A stretch of DNA of 64,000 nucleotides. Source: Pseudomonas protegens (GTDB taxonomy: Bacteria > Pseudomonadota > Gammaproteobacteria > Pseudomonadales > Pseudomonadaceae). The stretch spans positions 4,697,001-4,761,000 of the forward strand of contig NZ_CP060201.1 of NCBI RefSeq assembly GCF_013407925.2, read 5' to 3'. The translations under genes were made by a program, and so were the position numbers. The first letter of the stretch is position 1. Each line of letters starts with the position of its first letter. The notes beneath the pieces were generated by a model. It saw only the letters and a program-made list of their open reading frames with translations, ran no database searches and was not told where the DNA came from. This document shows, in pieces, positions 25,507 to 33,354 of this stretch.

Positions 25507-26307
25507 TCAGGTGCTTTGTGCCTGGAGAAAAATCGAAAACAGCTCGGACTGGGATTTGATGCCCAGCTTGCTGTAGATGTGTTTCTTATGAACTTTCACG
25601 GTTTCGGCGGAGATTTCCAGCTTACGAGCGATCTCCTTGTTAGAGCAACCGCTGAGCATCAGGCGCCCCACATCCAGCTCTCGGGCGGTGAGTTGCGCGC
25701 CCCGCAGCTGTTGCATCGAATGGTCTAGCTGGCTGCGCCAATCGGACGGCGAATGTTCTGGCGCGGAGTTGTCCTCGTCGCTGTTTTCATAGGGCAGGCG
25801 CTGACGCAGCAGGGCCACGACCCAGGGCGTGATCAGCGACAGCAGGGCAATCTGTGGCGGGGCGAAGCCCTGCCGGGAGCCCAGGGACAGGCACAAGGTG
25901 CGACCGTCAGCCAGGTGGCAATTGAACTGGATTTCATCGGCCACCACATTCAGTCGAAAGTAGCGCTGATAGTACTCGGTCAGTTGGAAGTGCTCTGGGG
26001 CCACTTCCGAGAGGCGCAGCAGGCCGCTGCGCGACTGCTCGCGGGTGGCGATGTAGAAAGGGTCGAGCAGATAGAGACCGTTGAGGTAGTCCTGGAACAA
26101 CTGGTCGGGACTGCCGTCCTCGCCCGGGCACTCGGCGAACACCAGGGGCTTGTGTTCATTGCGAAACAGCAGGGCCACCCAGCTGTCGAAGCTGACGTAT
26201 TGCTCCAGCAGGCGCACCAGTTGGCTCCAGAAATTGGCCTGGTCCAGGGCTTCGATCATGTGTCCTACCGAGCGGTGCCAGGCGATGTCATCCAGCGACA
26301 ATGTCAT
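25507..26307 (-). CDS. LuxR-family transcriptional regulator
   Basis: 266 residues. The C-terminal 60 hold a typical LuxR helix-turn-helix (LTARELDVGRLMLSGCSNKEI, then ISAETVKVHKKHIYSKLGI). The N-terminal 190 form an unassigned sensory region rich in aromatic residues, without a receiver Asp pattern or an obvious AHL-binding signature. The gene is divergent from a nitrilase gene with 93 bases between, followed by a permease. It probably activates that catabolic pair in response to its substrate. Confidence 0.9.
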   Translation of the reverse strand: MTLSLDDIAWHRSVGHMIEALDQANFWSQLVRLLEQYVSFDSWVALLFRNEHKPLVFAECPGEDGSPDQLFQDYLNGLYLLDPFYIATREQSRSGLLRLSEVAPEHFQLTEYYQRYFRLNVVADEIQFNCHLADGRTLCLSLGSRQGFAPPQIALLSLITPWVVALLRQRLPYENSDEDNSAPEHSPSDWRSQLDHSMQQLRGAQLTARELDVGRLMLSGCSNKEIARKLEISAETVKVHKKHIYSKLGIKSQSELFSIFLQAQST

Positions 26308-26400
26308 GCATCTACCTCTATCGGGTTACCCCGGCTGCGTCATTTGCGGGGCGGTTTCGGCTGCGCATACTGCGGCACAGGCAAAGAAGAAGGAATACCC

Positions 26401-27219
26401 ATGAAGGTTGAACTGGCCCAGTTGGCGGGCCGTGATAACGCCACAGCTTACAACCTGGAACGCGCCTTGGCGGCGATTGCCGCTTGCGCCGCCGATACCC
26501 AGTTGATTGTGTTTCCGGAAACCCAGTTGATGGGCTTCCCCACGGCCCAGACCGTGGCCGCCGTGGCCGAACCGTTGCACGGTCCGAGCGTGCAGGCGGT
26601 GATCCAGGCCGCGCGAAGACGCGATGTCGCGGTTGTGATCGGCATGGCCGAAAACGACAACGGCCGATTCTATAACACCACCTTGCTGATCACCCCAGAG
26701 GGGATTGCCTTGCGTTATCGCAAGACTCATTTGTGGGCTTCCGATCGTGGCGTGTTCAGCCACGGTGACCGGTACGCCACCTGTCTGTGGAACGGAGTAC
26801 GGGTCGGTCTACTGATCTGCTACGACATCGAGTTTCCGGAAAGTGCCCGGGCCTTGGCGCAGCTGGGAGCCGAACTGCTGATCGTGACCAACGGCAACAT
26901 GGACCCCTACGGGCCGACTCATCGCACAGCGATCATGGCCCGGGCCCAGGAAAACCAGGCATTTGCATTAATGGTTAACCGCGTCGAAGAGGGCGATGGC
27001 GACCTGCTGTTCGCCGGCGGCAGCGCCTTGGTGGACCCGCACGGCAGTCTGCTGTTCGAGGCAGGACGCGAGGAAGGCCAGTTCAAGGTCGAGCTGGATC
27101 TTGCGCAACTGCAGGTGGCGCGGCAGGACTACCGCTACCTGGATGACCAGCGGTTGAAACTGCCGGGTACAGTGCTTGAGCACGAAGATGGCATCCGTGA
27201 ACTGCTGATTCCGGCGTGA
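26401..27219 (+). CDS. Carbon-nitrogen hydrolase (nitrilase superfamily)
   Basis: 272 residues. The Glu-Lys-Cys triad is complete: Glu in LIVFPETQLMGFP, Lys in LRYRKTHLW and Cys in LLICYDIEFPE. The family hydrolyses amides, carbamoyl groups or nitriles in the cytoplasm. It is followed 98 bases on by a polyamine/amino acid-type permease on the same strand and preceded by a divergent LuxR regulator, so the three look like an uptake-and-hydrolysis module for a nitrogenous compound such as a carbamoylated or amidated amine. The exact substrate is not deducible. Confidence 0.9.
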   Translation: MKVELAQLAGRDNATAYNLERALAAIAACAADTQLIVFPETQLMGFPTAQTVAAVAEPLHGPSVQAVIQAARRRDVAVVIGMAENDNGRFYNTTLLITPEGIALRYRKTHLWASDRGVFSHGDRYATCLWNGVRVGLLICYDIEFPESARALAQLGAELLIVTNGNMDPYGPTHRTAIMARAQENQAFALMVNRVEEGDGDLLFAGGSALVDPHGSLLFEAGREEGQFKVELDLAQLQVARQDYRYLDDQRLKLPGTVLEHEDGIRELLIPA

Positions 27220-27317
27220 TGAAAGGGCCGTCCCGAAGACGGCCACCCCGTAAGAAAACTTCCTGCTGCACCGACTTCAGTTCTGCCATAAATCTAATAA
27301 TTCCGGAGTAGTCGTTC

Positions 27318-28643
27318 ATGGCTCGTTTGCAACGCACCCTTTCATTGGGCGCGGTGGTGCTGTTCGGCATCGCCTACATGACACCGATCATTGTTCTGGG
27401 CACCTTTGGCATCCTCGCGCAATCCACCGCTGGCAGTGTGCCGGCCGCTTATCTTGCGGCGCTGGTGGCGATGTTTTTCACTGCCATGAGCTACGGGCGC
27501 ATGGCCGCGGCATTTCCCGTCGCCGGTTCGGCCTACAGCTACGTGCGCAAGGCGATCAGCCCGAAGTTGGGGTTTATCGCCGGCTGGGCGGTGCTGCTCG
27601 ATTACCTGTTCCTGCCCATGGCCATCTGGCTGATCGGGGCGGCCTACCTGCATTCAGCGTTTCCAGCGGTGTCACAGTGGGTCTGGGTGCTGGCCTTCAT
27701 CGGCGTGACCAGCGTGATCAATGTCATTGGCCTGAAACTGGCCAACGGCATCAACGGCCTTCTGATGCTGGTGCAATTCCTGGTGCTGGTGGCGTTTGTT
27801 GGCTTGTGCATTCACTACCTCGGCGGTGAGTCCAGCGCGCCGCTGTTCACCCTGGCACCGTTCTTCAACGGGCAGATGCACCTGCCGCTGATCATGAGCG
27901 GGGCGGCGCTCGCCTGCTATTCGTTCCTGGGCTTTGACGCAGTCAGCACCCTGACCGAGGAAACCCGTGATCCACGGCGGACCATTCCCCGGGCGATCAT
28001 GCTGATCACTCTGATCGGCGGGTTGATCTTCGTCGGGGTGTCCTATTTCGTGCAGCTGGCTCATCCGTCCTTCGAGTTCGCCGATGTGGATTCTGCGGCG
28101 TATGAGATCGCGCGCAATATCGGTGGCGATCTGTTTGTCACGATCTTCCTAATTGGGCTGATCGTCGGCCAGTTCGCCTCGGGGCTTTCGGCCCAGGCCA
28201 GCGGTTCGCGGCTGCTGTTCGCCATGGGCCGCGACGGGGTCTTGCCCAAGCGCCTGTTTGGCCACCTGCACCGACGCTTTGGCACGCCGGTCAACAGCAT
28301 CCTGCTGTGCGCCGTGGTTGCGCTGCTGGCGCTGAAGTTAGATGTCTCCACCTCGACCTCCTTCATCAACTTTGGCGCTTTCCTGGCCTTCAGTCTGGTC
28401 AACCTGTCGGTGATCTTTCATTACTGGGTGGGGGCGTCACGGCGTGGTTTGCGTGAAACGATCCTGTTTCTGATCTTCCCCCTCATAGGCTTGGTGGCCG
28501 ATCTGTGGCTGATGTCCAGCCTCGATCATCTGGCGATCTACCTGGGGACGAGCTGGCTGGTCATCGGCCTGTTGTATTTGGGGTTCCTTACGCGTGGCTT
28601 TTCCCGCCAGCCTCCAGAGATGGATTTCAAGGAAGCGACATAG
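27318..28643 (+). CDS. APC-family amine/amino acid permease (PuuP-like)
   Basis: 441 residues with 12 helices. The N-terminus IAYMTPIIVLGTFG and the mid-protein LGFDAVSTLTEETRDPRRTIP are typical of putrescine-importer-like APC permeases. The start at 27318 has CCGGAGTAG upstream. It probably imports the substrate of the nitrilase encoded just before it. Polyamines or acylated amines are candidates by family resemblance only. Confidence 0.87.
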   Translation: MARLQRTLSLGAVVLFGIAYMTPIIVLGTFGILAQSTAGSVPAAYLAALVAMFFTAMSYGRMAAAFPVAGSAYSYVRKAISPKLGFIAGWAVLLDYLFLPMAIWLIGAAYLHSAFPAVSQWVWVLAFIGVTSVINVIGLKLANGINGLLMLVQFLVLVAFVGLCIHYLGGESSAPLFTLAPFFNGQMHLPLIMSGAALACYSFLGFDAVSTLTEETRDPRRTIPRAIMLITLIGGLIFVGVSYFVQLAHPSFEFADVDSAAYEIARNIGGDLFVTIFLIGLIVGQFASGLSAQASGSRLLFAMGRDGVLPKRLFGHLHRRFGTPVNSILLCAVVALLALKLDVSTSTSFINFGAFLAFSLVNLSVIFHYWVGASRRGLRETILFLIFPLIGLVADLWLMSSLDHLAIYLGTSWLVIGLLYLGFLTRGFSRQPPEMDFKEAT

Positions 28644-28697
28644 AAGCGCCGACGGGTCGGTTGTTGCAATAGGTTCTCGTTTGGGTGGGTCTAATAT

Positions 28698-28710
28698 GTT
28701 ACTGTATAAC
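28698..28710. promoter_or_regulatory. Candidate Zur box upstream of rpmE2
   Basis: GTTACTGTATAAC matches the Zur pattern GTTATANTATAAC at 10 of 12 fixed positions, with AT-rich flanks. It lies 34-47 bases upstream of the rpmE2 start. Zur control of zinc-free ribosomal L31 paralogues is well established in other bacteria. Confidence 0.8.
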
Positions 28711-28744
28711 TATTAAAGTCCACCCCAATGCTTCTGGAGGCTTC

Positions 28745-29017
28745 ATGAAACCTGGTATCCACCCTGACTACCGCCCCGTGCTGTTTCACGATACTGCTGC
28801 CGACGTGTTTTTCCTCATTGGCTCTACCGTCGATACCGACCGCACTTACCAGCACAGTGATGGCCAGACCTATCCCTACGTGACCCTGGATGTGTCCAGC
28901 GCTTCGCACCCGGTGTACACCGGCCAGCAACGCAAGACCCAGTCCGAAGGCCGTATCGCAGGCTTCAACAAACGTTTTGCCTCCTTCGGTTCCAGCGGTA
29001 AAGCCGCTGCCAAGTGA
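28745..29017 (+). CDS. rpmE2: Type B 50S ribosomal protein L31 (zinc-independent)
   Basis: 90 residues from the ATG at 28745, preceded by [17 protein letters not shown] opens as in YkgM-type L31, and [11 protein letters not shown] with AGFNKRF closes it. The CxxC pairs of zinc-binding L31 are absent. This paralogue replaces the zinc form when zinc is short and frees metal for other uses. The Zur-like site overlapping its promoter fits that role. The upstream frame extending to 28685 is not needed. Confidence 0.95.
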   Translation: MKPGIHPDYRPVLFHDTAADVFFLIGSTVDTDRTYQHSDGQTYPYVTLDVSSASHPVYTGQQRKTQSEGRIAGFNKRFASFGSSGKAAAK

Positions 29018-29193
29018 GGTCATTGGCCTCCATTCTCGCCGCCGTCCGTTGGAGCTCTTTCAGCGGACGGATGGTATTAAAAAGCCATCATTTCCCTCGG
29101 AAATGCTTCTACGCTTGAATCAGGCAACAAGGATCAGTGTTGCCAGTGAAAAGAATGAAGGACATGTGCATCGATGGTGACCCGAGGTGTCTC

Positions 29194-30540
29194 ATGGGTG
29201 AACTAAACGTTGCCACAGTCACACGCTTGCCCGGGGTCCTGCTGGTGGATAGCCAGGACACTATTCTGCAACGCCTGCATCAACTGCTCAGCGCCCATGA
29301 CTACCGCCTGTACCTGGCCCACGATGCCAGCGAGGCGTTGCAGGTGATGGCCCGCGAGGAAGTGGACCTGGTGATCAGCGCCGCCCGTCTGCCGCAGATG
29401 GACGGAGCGACCCTGCTGGCCCACATGCACCAGCAGTATCCGGGCACCACGCGCATCCTGCTGACCGGTGATCCGGACTTGAAGCTGATCGCCAAGGCCA
29501 TCAACGAGGGGGAAATCTACCGTTACCTGAGCAAGCCCTGGGATGACCAGGAGTTGCTGCTGGCCTTGCGCCAGGCCCTGGACCATCAGCATTCCGAACG
29601 CGAGCGCCAGCGCCTGGAGGCCCTGGCCCAGCAGCAGAATCGCGAGCTCAAGGCGGTCAATGCCCTGCTGGAAAAACGGGTCGCCGCGCGCACCGCCGAG
29701 TTGCAGCAAACCGCCGACATGCTCGACCTGGCCTATGAAGAGCTCAAGCACAGTTATGCCACCGGCGCCGAGCTGTTCTCGCTGCTGGTGAACCAGCGTC
29801 TGCCCAGCGACAAGCAGACCAACCGCCGGATCATCGAACTGGTGCGCGCCTACTGCAAGGTCCAGGGCATCGACGCCGTGGACCAGCGCGACCTGGCCAT
29901 GGCCGCGGCCCTGCACAACATCGGCAAGCTGAGCTGGAGCGACAGCATGATGGTCACCCCGGTGGACTTGCTGCATCACCATGAGCGCGAGCGTTATCGG
30001 GCCTATCCGGCGCAGAGCGAATCCCTGCTGATGACCCTGGAACCGGTGCAGGATGCCGCGCGGCTGATCCGTCACCATCAGGAGCACTGGGACGGCACTG
30101 GCTTTCCCGATCACCTCAAGGGCGAGGCGATTCCCCTCGGTTCGCGGCTGCTCAAGCTGGCGGTGGACTTCATCGAGTTGCAGTGCGGGCTGATCCTGGA
30201 GCGGCACATGAACAGCGACGAAGCCCTGGTGTTCATTCGCAAGTACGCCGGCCGACTGTACGATCCGGACCTGGTGGAAGGCTTTATCCAGGTGTGTTCG
30301 GTGTACCTGAGCGATGTGACCCTGGGCGACCCTTCGGTCAAGGTGCTGAGCACCCGGGAACTGCAGGCGGGCATGATCCTGGCGCGCAACCTGAATGCCG
30401 ACAACGGCATGCTGCTGCTCAACGCCGGCAAGGTATTGAGCGCGCCCCTGGTGGACAAGCTGATTGCCTTTGAAACCATGGAAGGCGGCCGCTACAGCGT
30501 ATTCGTCAAACTGCCCCAGGAGCAGCCGGCGCGGGCCTGA
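29194..30540 (+). CDS. Response regulator with degenerate receiver and degenerate HD-GYP domain
   Basis: 448 residues from the ATG at 29194 (GAGG six bases upstream). Receiver at about 13-125, a coiled coil at about 128-190 (HSERERQRLEALAQQQNRELKAV as part of it), then an HD-GYP-type domain at 190-345 and a C-terminal extension. The phospho-acceptor Asp is missing: the site reads VISAARLPQMDG, with Ala63 where Asp is expected. The HD dyad reads HN (His241-Asn242 in LHNIGKL) and GYP reads GTGFP (301-305). Catalysis of cyclic di-GMP hydrolysis is therefore doubtful. The protein may bind a nucleotide or partner as a non-enzymatic effector. No kinase gene is adjacent. Confidence 0.88.
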   Translation: MGELNVATVTRLPGVLLVDSQDTILQRLHQLLSAHDYRLYLAHDASEALQVMAREEVDLVISAARLPQMDGATLLAHMHQQYPGTTRILLTGDPDLKLIAKAINEGEIYRYLSKPWDDQELLLALRQALDHQHSERERQRLEALAQQQNRELKAVNALLEKRVAARTAELQQTADMLDLAYEELKHSYATGAELFSLLVNQRLPSDKQTNRRIIELVRAYCKVQGIDAVDQRDLAMAAALHNIGKLSWSDSMMVTPVDLLHHHERERYRAYPAQSESLLMTLEPVQDAARLIRHHQEHWDGTGFPDHLKGEAIPLGSRLLKLAVDFIELQCGLILERHMNSDEALVFIRKYAGRLYDPDLVEGFIQVCSVYLSDVTLGDPSVKVLSTRELQAGMILARNLNADNGMLLLNAGKVLSAPLVDKLIAFETMEGGRYSVFVKLPQEQPARA

Positions 30541-30640
30541 AGCCAGGTGCTGGGAGCGTCGTAAAGTGCCGGCGGCGGATGACGGCCCACCGCCGGACAT
30601 GTGATCCTTGCGCCTTCACTCTCAAGGCTTGCGGGTTCCC

Positions 30641-31075
30641 ATGTCGCTGTCTCCTGTTGTTGCACCCTCCCTCATTCGTATTGCCGCCGCGCTGTTGATC
30701 GGTGCCGACGGCCACACCCTGCTGGTGCGCAAGCGCGGCACCCAGGCCTTTATGCAGCCCGGTGGCAAGATCGAGCCCGGCGAGCTGCCGGTGCACGCCC
30801 TGGCCCGCGAACTGGAGGAGGAACTGGGGCTGCGCATCGATCCGGCCCAGGCCCGCTACCTGCAACAATTCTCGGCAGCGGCGGCCAACGAGCCGGGGCA
30901 TGTGGTGGAGGCCGAGGTGTTCCTGGTCCACATCGACAGCCCGGTGACGCCGGCGGCAGAGATCGAGGAGGTGCGCTGGATCGATCCGGCCGGCGATGGC
31001 GATTTATTCCTGGCGCCGTTGACACGGGATCTGATCTTGCCGTTTTATCGCCAGGCCCAGGCCAATCTCGCCTGA
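30641..31075 (+). CDS. NUDIX hydrolase
   Basis: 144 residues from the ATG at 30641. The Nudix box is perfect: GKIEPGE, seven residues, RELEEELGL (Gx5Ex7REUxEExGU). The fold is a single MutT-like domain, so it hydrolyses a nucleoside diphosphate-linked compound using Mg; the substrate is not evident. It is followed after 30 bases by a LysE-type exporter and then a GNAT gene on the same strand, possibly one transcript. Confidence 0.92.
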   Translation: MSLSPVVAPSLIRIAAALLIGADGHTLLVRKRGTQAFMQPGGKIEPGELPVHALARELEEELGLRIDPAQARYLQQFSAAAANEPGHVVEAEVFLVHIDSPVTPAAEIEEVRWIDPAGDGDLFLAPLTRDLILPFYRQAQANLA

Positions 31076-31105
31076 CCGGCTCCCCCCCGTTTGCCAAGGA
31101 CTGCC

Positions 31106-31744
31106 ATGATCCCACTGCACGACTACCTGATTTTCGCCGCCGCGTCCTTGTTGATGGTGCTGACGCCCGGGCCGAACATGATCTACCTGATATCCCGTTC
31201 GATCTGCCAGGGACGCAAGGCCGGCGTCACTTCGCTGTTGGGGGTCGTGGCGGGTTTCTTTGTCCACCTGTTCGCCGCCGCCCTGGGGCTGACTGCGGTG
31301 TTCATGGCGGTGCCCCTGGCCTATGAAGTGCTCAAATGGGCCGGTGCCCTGTACCTGTTGTGGCTGGCCTGGCAGGCGCTCAAGCCGGGCGCCCGTTCGC
31401 CGTTCGAAGCCCAGCAGCTGCCGGCGGATTCGCCGCGCAAACTGGTGACCATGGGCTTTCTCACCAGCGCCCTGAACCCCAAGATCGCGATGTTCTACCT
31501 GTCGATCTTTCCCCAGTTCATCAACCCCGAGCACGGTTCGGTGTTTTCCCAGAGCCTGATTCTCGGCCTGACCCAGATCAGCGTGAGCTTTTCGGTGAAC
31601 CTGCTGATCGCGCTGTTTGCCGCGGGCATTGCCTCCTGGTTCGCCCACAACCCCACCTGGCTCGCGGTTCAGCGTTACTTCATGGGCTTCGTGCTGGCGG
31701 GGCTGGCGGTGCGCCTGATGTTCGAACAGCGCCGCACCAACTAA
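31106..31744 (+). CDS. LysE/RhtB-family amino acid exporter
   Basis: 212 residues from the ATG at 31106 with AAGGA upstream. Six helices; the N-terminal family signature LTPGPNMIYLISRS is followed by QGRKAGVTSLLGV and later FLTSALNPKIAMFYLS. Members export amino acids or homoserine lactone-like compounds across the inner membrane. The specificity cannot be told from sequence. Confidence 0.92.
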   Translation: MIPLHDYLIFAAASLLMVLTPGPNMIYLISRSICQGRKAGVTSLLGVVAGFFVHLFAAALGLTAVFMAVPLAYEVLKWAGALYLLWLAWQALKPGARSPFEAQQLPADSPRKLVTMGFLTSALNPKIAMFYLSIFPQFINPEHGSVFSQSLILGLTQISVSFSVNLLIALFAAGIASWFAHNPTWLAVQRYFMGFVLAGLAVRLMFEQRRTN

Positions 31745-31767
31745 GCGGCAGCCACTGACGATCCCCC

Positions 31768-32283
31768 ATGAGCCTGCAGATCCAGCAACTGACGCCTGAC
31801 GATGCCGAGCAATACCGCGCCTTGATGCTCGAAGCCTATGCGCGCCATCCCCAGGCTTTCACCTCCAGCGTCAAAGAGCGGGAAAAACTGCCTCTGGCCT
31901 GGTGGGCTGCACGCCTGGACGGCGAGCTCGACCTGTTGCTGGGGGCGTTTTCCCAAGGGCGGTTGCTGGGGATCGTCGGCCTGGCCTTCGAGCTGCGGGA
32001 AAAGGCCCGGCACAAGGCGACCCTGTTCGGCCTCTATGTCACCGCCGAACAACGTGGCAGCGGCCTGGGCCGGCAACTGGTGCAGCACCTGCTGGCCGAG
32101 GCGGCACTCTACGAAGGACTGCGCCTGGTGCAACTGACAGTGACGGCGGGCAATGACCCAGCGCTGTCCTTGTACCGGCGCTGCGGCTTTGTCCAGTTCG
32201 GTCTGGAACCCCAGGCGGTGCGCGTGGGGGAGGACTATTTCGACAAGATCCACATGTGGCGGGAAGTGCCGGTCGACGCTTGA
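31768..32283 (+). CDS. GNAT-family N-acetyltransferase
   Basis: 171 residues. The acetyl-CoA binding motif A is VTAEQRGSGLGRQLVQHLL (Q/RxxGxG/A form) and motif B follows in NDPALSLYRRCGFVQFG. It begins 23 bases after the LysE-type exporter gene, so they are probably co-expressed. Small stand-alone GNATs of this type acetylate amines or protein N-termini; the substrate is unknown. Confidence 0.9.
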   Translation: MSLQIQQLTPDDAEQYRALMLEAYARHPQAFTSSVKEREKLPLAWWAARLDGELDLLLGAFSQGRLLGIVGLAFELREKARHKATLFGLYVTAEQRGSGLGRQLVQHLLAEAALYEGLRLVQLTVTAGNDPALSLYRRCGFVQFGLEPQAVRVGEDYFDKIHMWREVPVDA

Positions 32284-32328
32284 CCCGGGCCGTGGGGCCC
32301 GGTCGCTGGCCAGCCGGCGCCTGGCGGA

Positions 32329-33258
32329 TCAGCGTACCGCGCTGACCCCATCCAGGGTCGAGAACGAGGTGTCCTTGGCGGTCAGCAGGAAGTCACGCAT
32401 GTAGGGCGCGTCCAGCATGTCGGCGCGAACCGCGGCGTACAGTGTGGCGAACAGGCCCTTTTCCCCCAGGCGCTTGGCCTTCACATAGCCACGTGAGCTG
32501 TATTCATGCAGGGCCCAGTGGGGCATGCCGCACACCCCGCGGCCGCTGGCCACCAACTGCATCATCATCACCGTCAGTTCCGAGGTGCGCACCTGCGCCG
32601 GCTCGATGTCCGCCGGTTCCAGGAAGCGGGTGAAGATGTCCAGGCGGTCCCGTTCCACCGGGTAGGTGATCAGGGTTTCGTTGAGCAGGTCTTCGGGAAC
32701 TATGTAGGGCTTGTTCGCCAGGGCGTGCTGGTTGGCTACGGCGAGCATGGCTTCGTAGGTGAACAGCGGCACATAGGTGATGCCGGTCAATTCCACGGGG
32801 TCGGAGGTCACCACCAGGTCCAGGTCGCCCCGGGCCAGGGCGGGCAGCGGGGCAAAGGAGAACCCCGAGGCCAGGTCCAGCTCCACTTCCGGCCAGGCGT
32901 CGCGAAACTGGTCGATGGTCGGCATCAGCCACTGGAAGCAGCTGTGGCATTCGATGGCCATGTGCAGGCGGCCGGCGGTGCCGCCGGCCAGGCGGGCGAT
33001 GTCCCGTTCGGCGGCGCGCAGCAGGGGCAGTGTCGCGTCCGCCAGTTGCAGCAGGCGCAGGCCGGCGCTGGTGAAACGCACCGGCTTGGTCTTGCGCACG
33101 AACAACGGCATGCCCAGGCGCTCTTCAAGTTCCTTGAACTGGTGGGACAGGGCGGACTGGGTCAGGTGCAGGCGTTCGGCGGCTTCAACCAGGCTGTCGG
33201 CTTCGCGCAGGGCGTGCAGGGTCTTCAGGTGACGGATTTCGAGCACCAGGTTCTCCAT
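32329..33258 (-). CDS. metR: LysR-type regulator MetR
   Basis: 309 residues. The N-terminal helix-turn-helix is LHALREADSLVEAAERLHLT with SALSHQFKELEERLG, exactly the MetR pattern. The effector domain senses homocysteine in characterised homologues. It is divergent from metE with 96 bases between, the classical metR-metE arrangement, and a TGAG-N5-CTCA site lies in that spacer. Confidence 0.93.
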   Translation of the reverse strand: MENLVLEIRHLKTLHALREADSLVEAAERLHLTQSALSHQFKELEERLGMPLFVRKTKPVRFTSAGLRLLQLADATLPLLRAAERDIARLAGGTAGRLHMAIECHSCFQWLMPTIDQFRDAWPEVELDLASGFSFAPLPALARGDLDLVVTSDPVELTGITYVPLFTYEAMLAVANQHALANKPYIVPEDLLNETLITYPVERDRLDIFTRFLEPADIEPAQVRTSELTVMMMQLVASGRGVCGMPHWALHEYSSRGYVKAKRLGEKGLFATLYAAVRADMLDAPYMRDFLLTAKDTSFSTLDGVSAVR

Positions 33259-33288
33259 GAGTAAATTTTGTGATCAACACGAAAAGGT

Positions 33289-33301
33289 TGAGTTTGTCTC
33301 A
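33289..33301. promoter_or_regulatory. Candidate MetR-binding site
   Basis: TGAGTTTGTCTCA is a 4+5+4 inverted repeat, differing by one symmetric pair from the MetR consensus TGAA-N5-TTCA, and lies in the metR-metE spacer. Confidence 0.6.
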
Positions 33302-33354
33302 TGTTGCTTGGGCTGTCGACAATAGCGCCATCTTTTACAAGGAGGCACTTTTCC

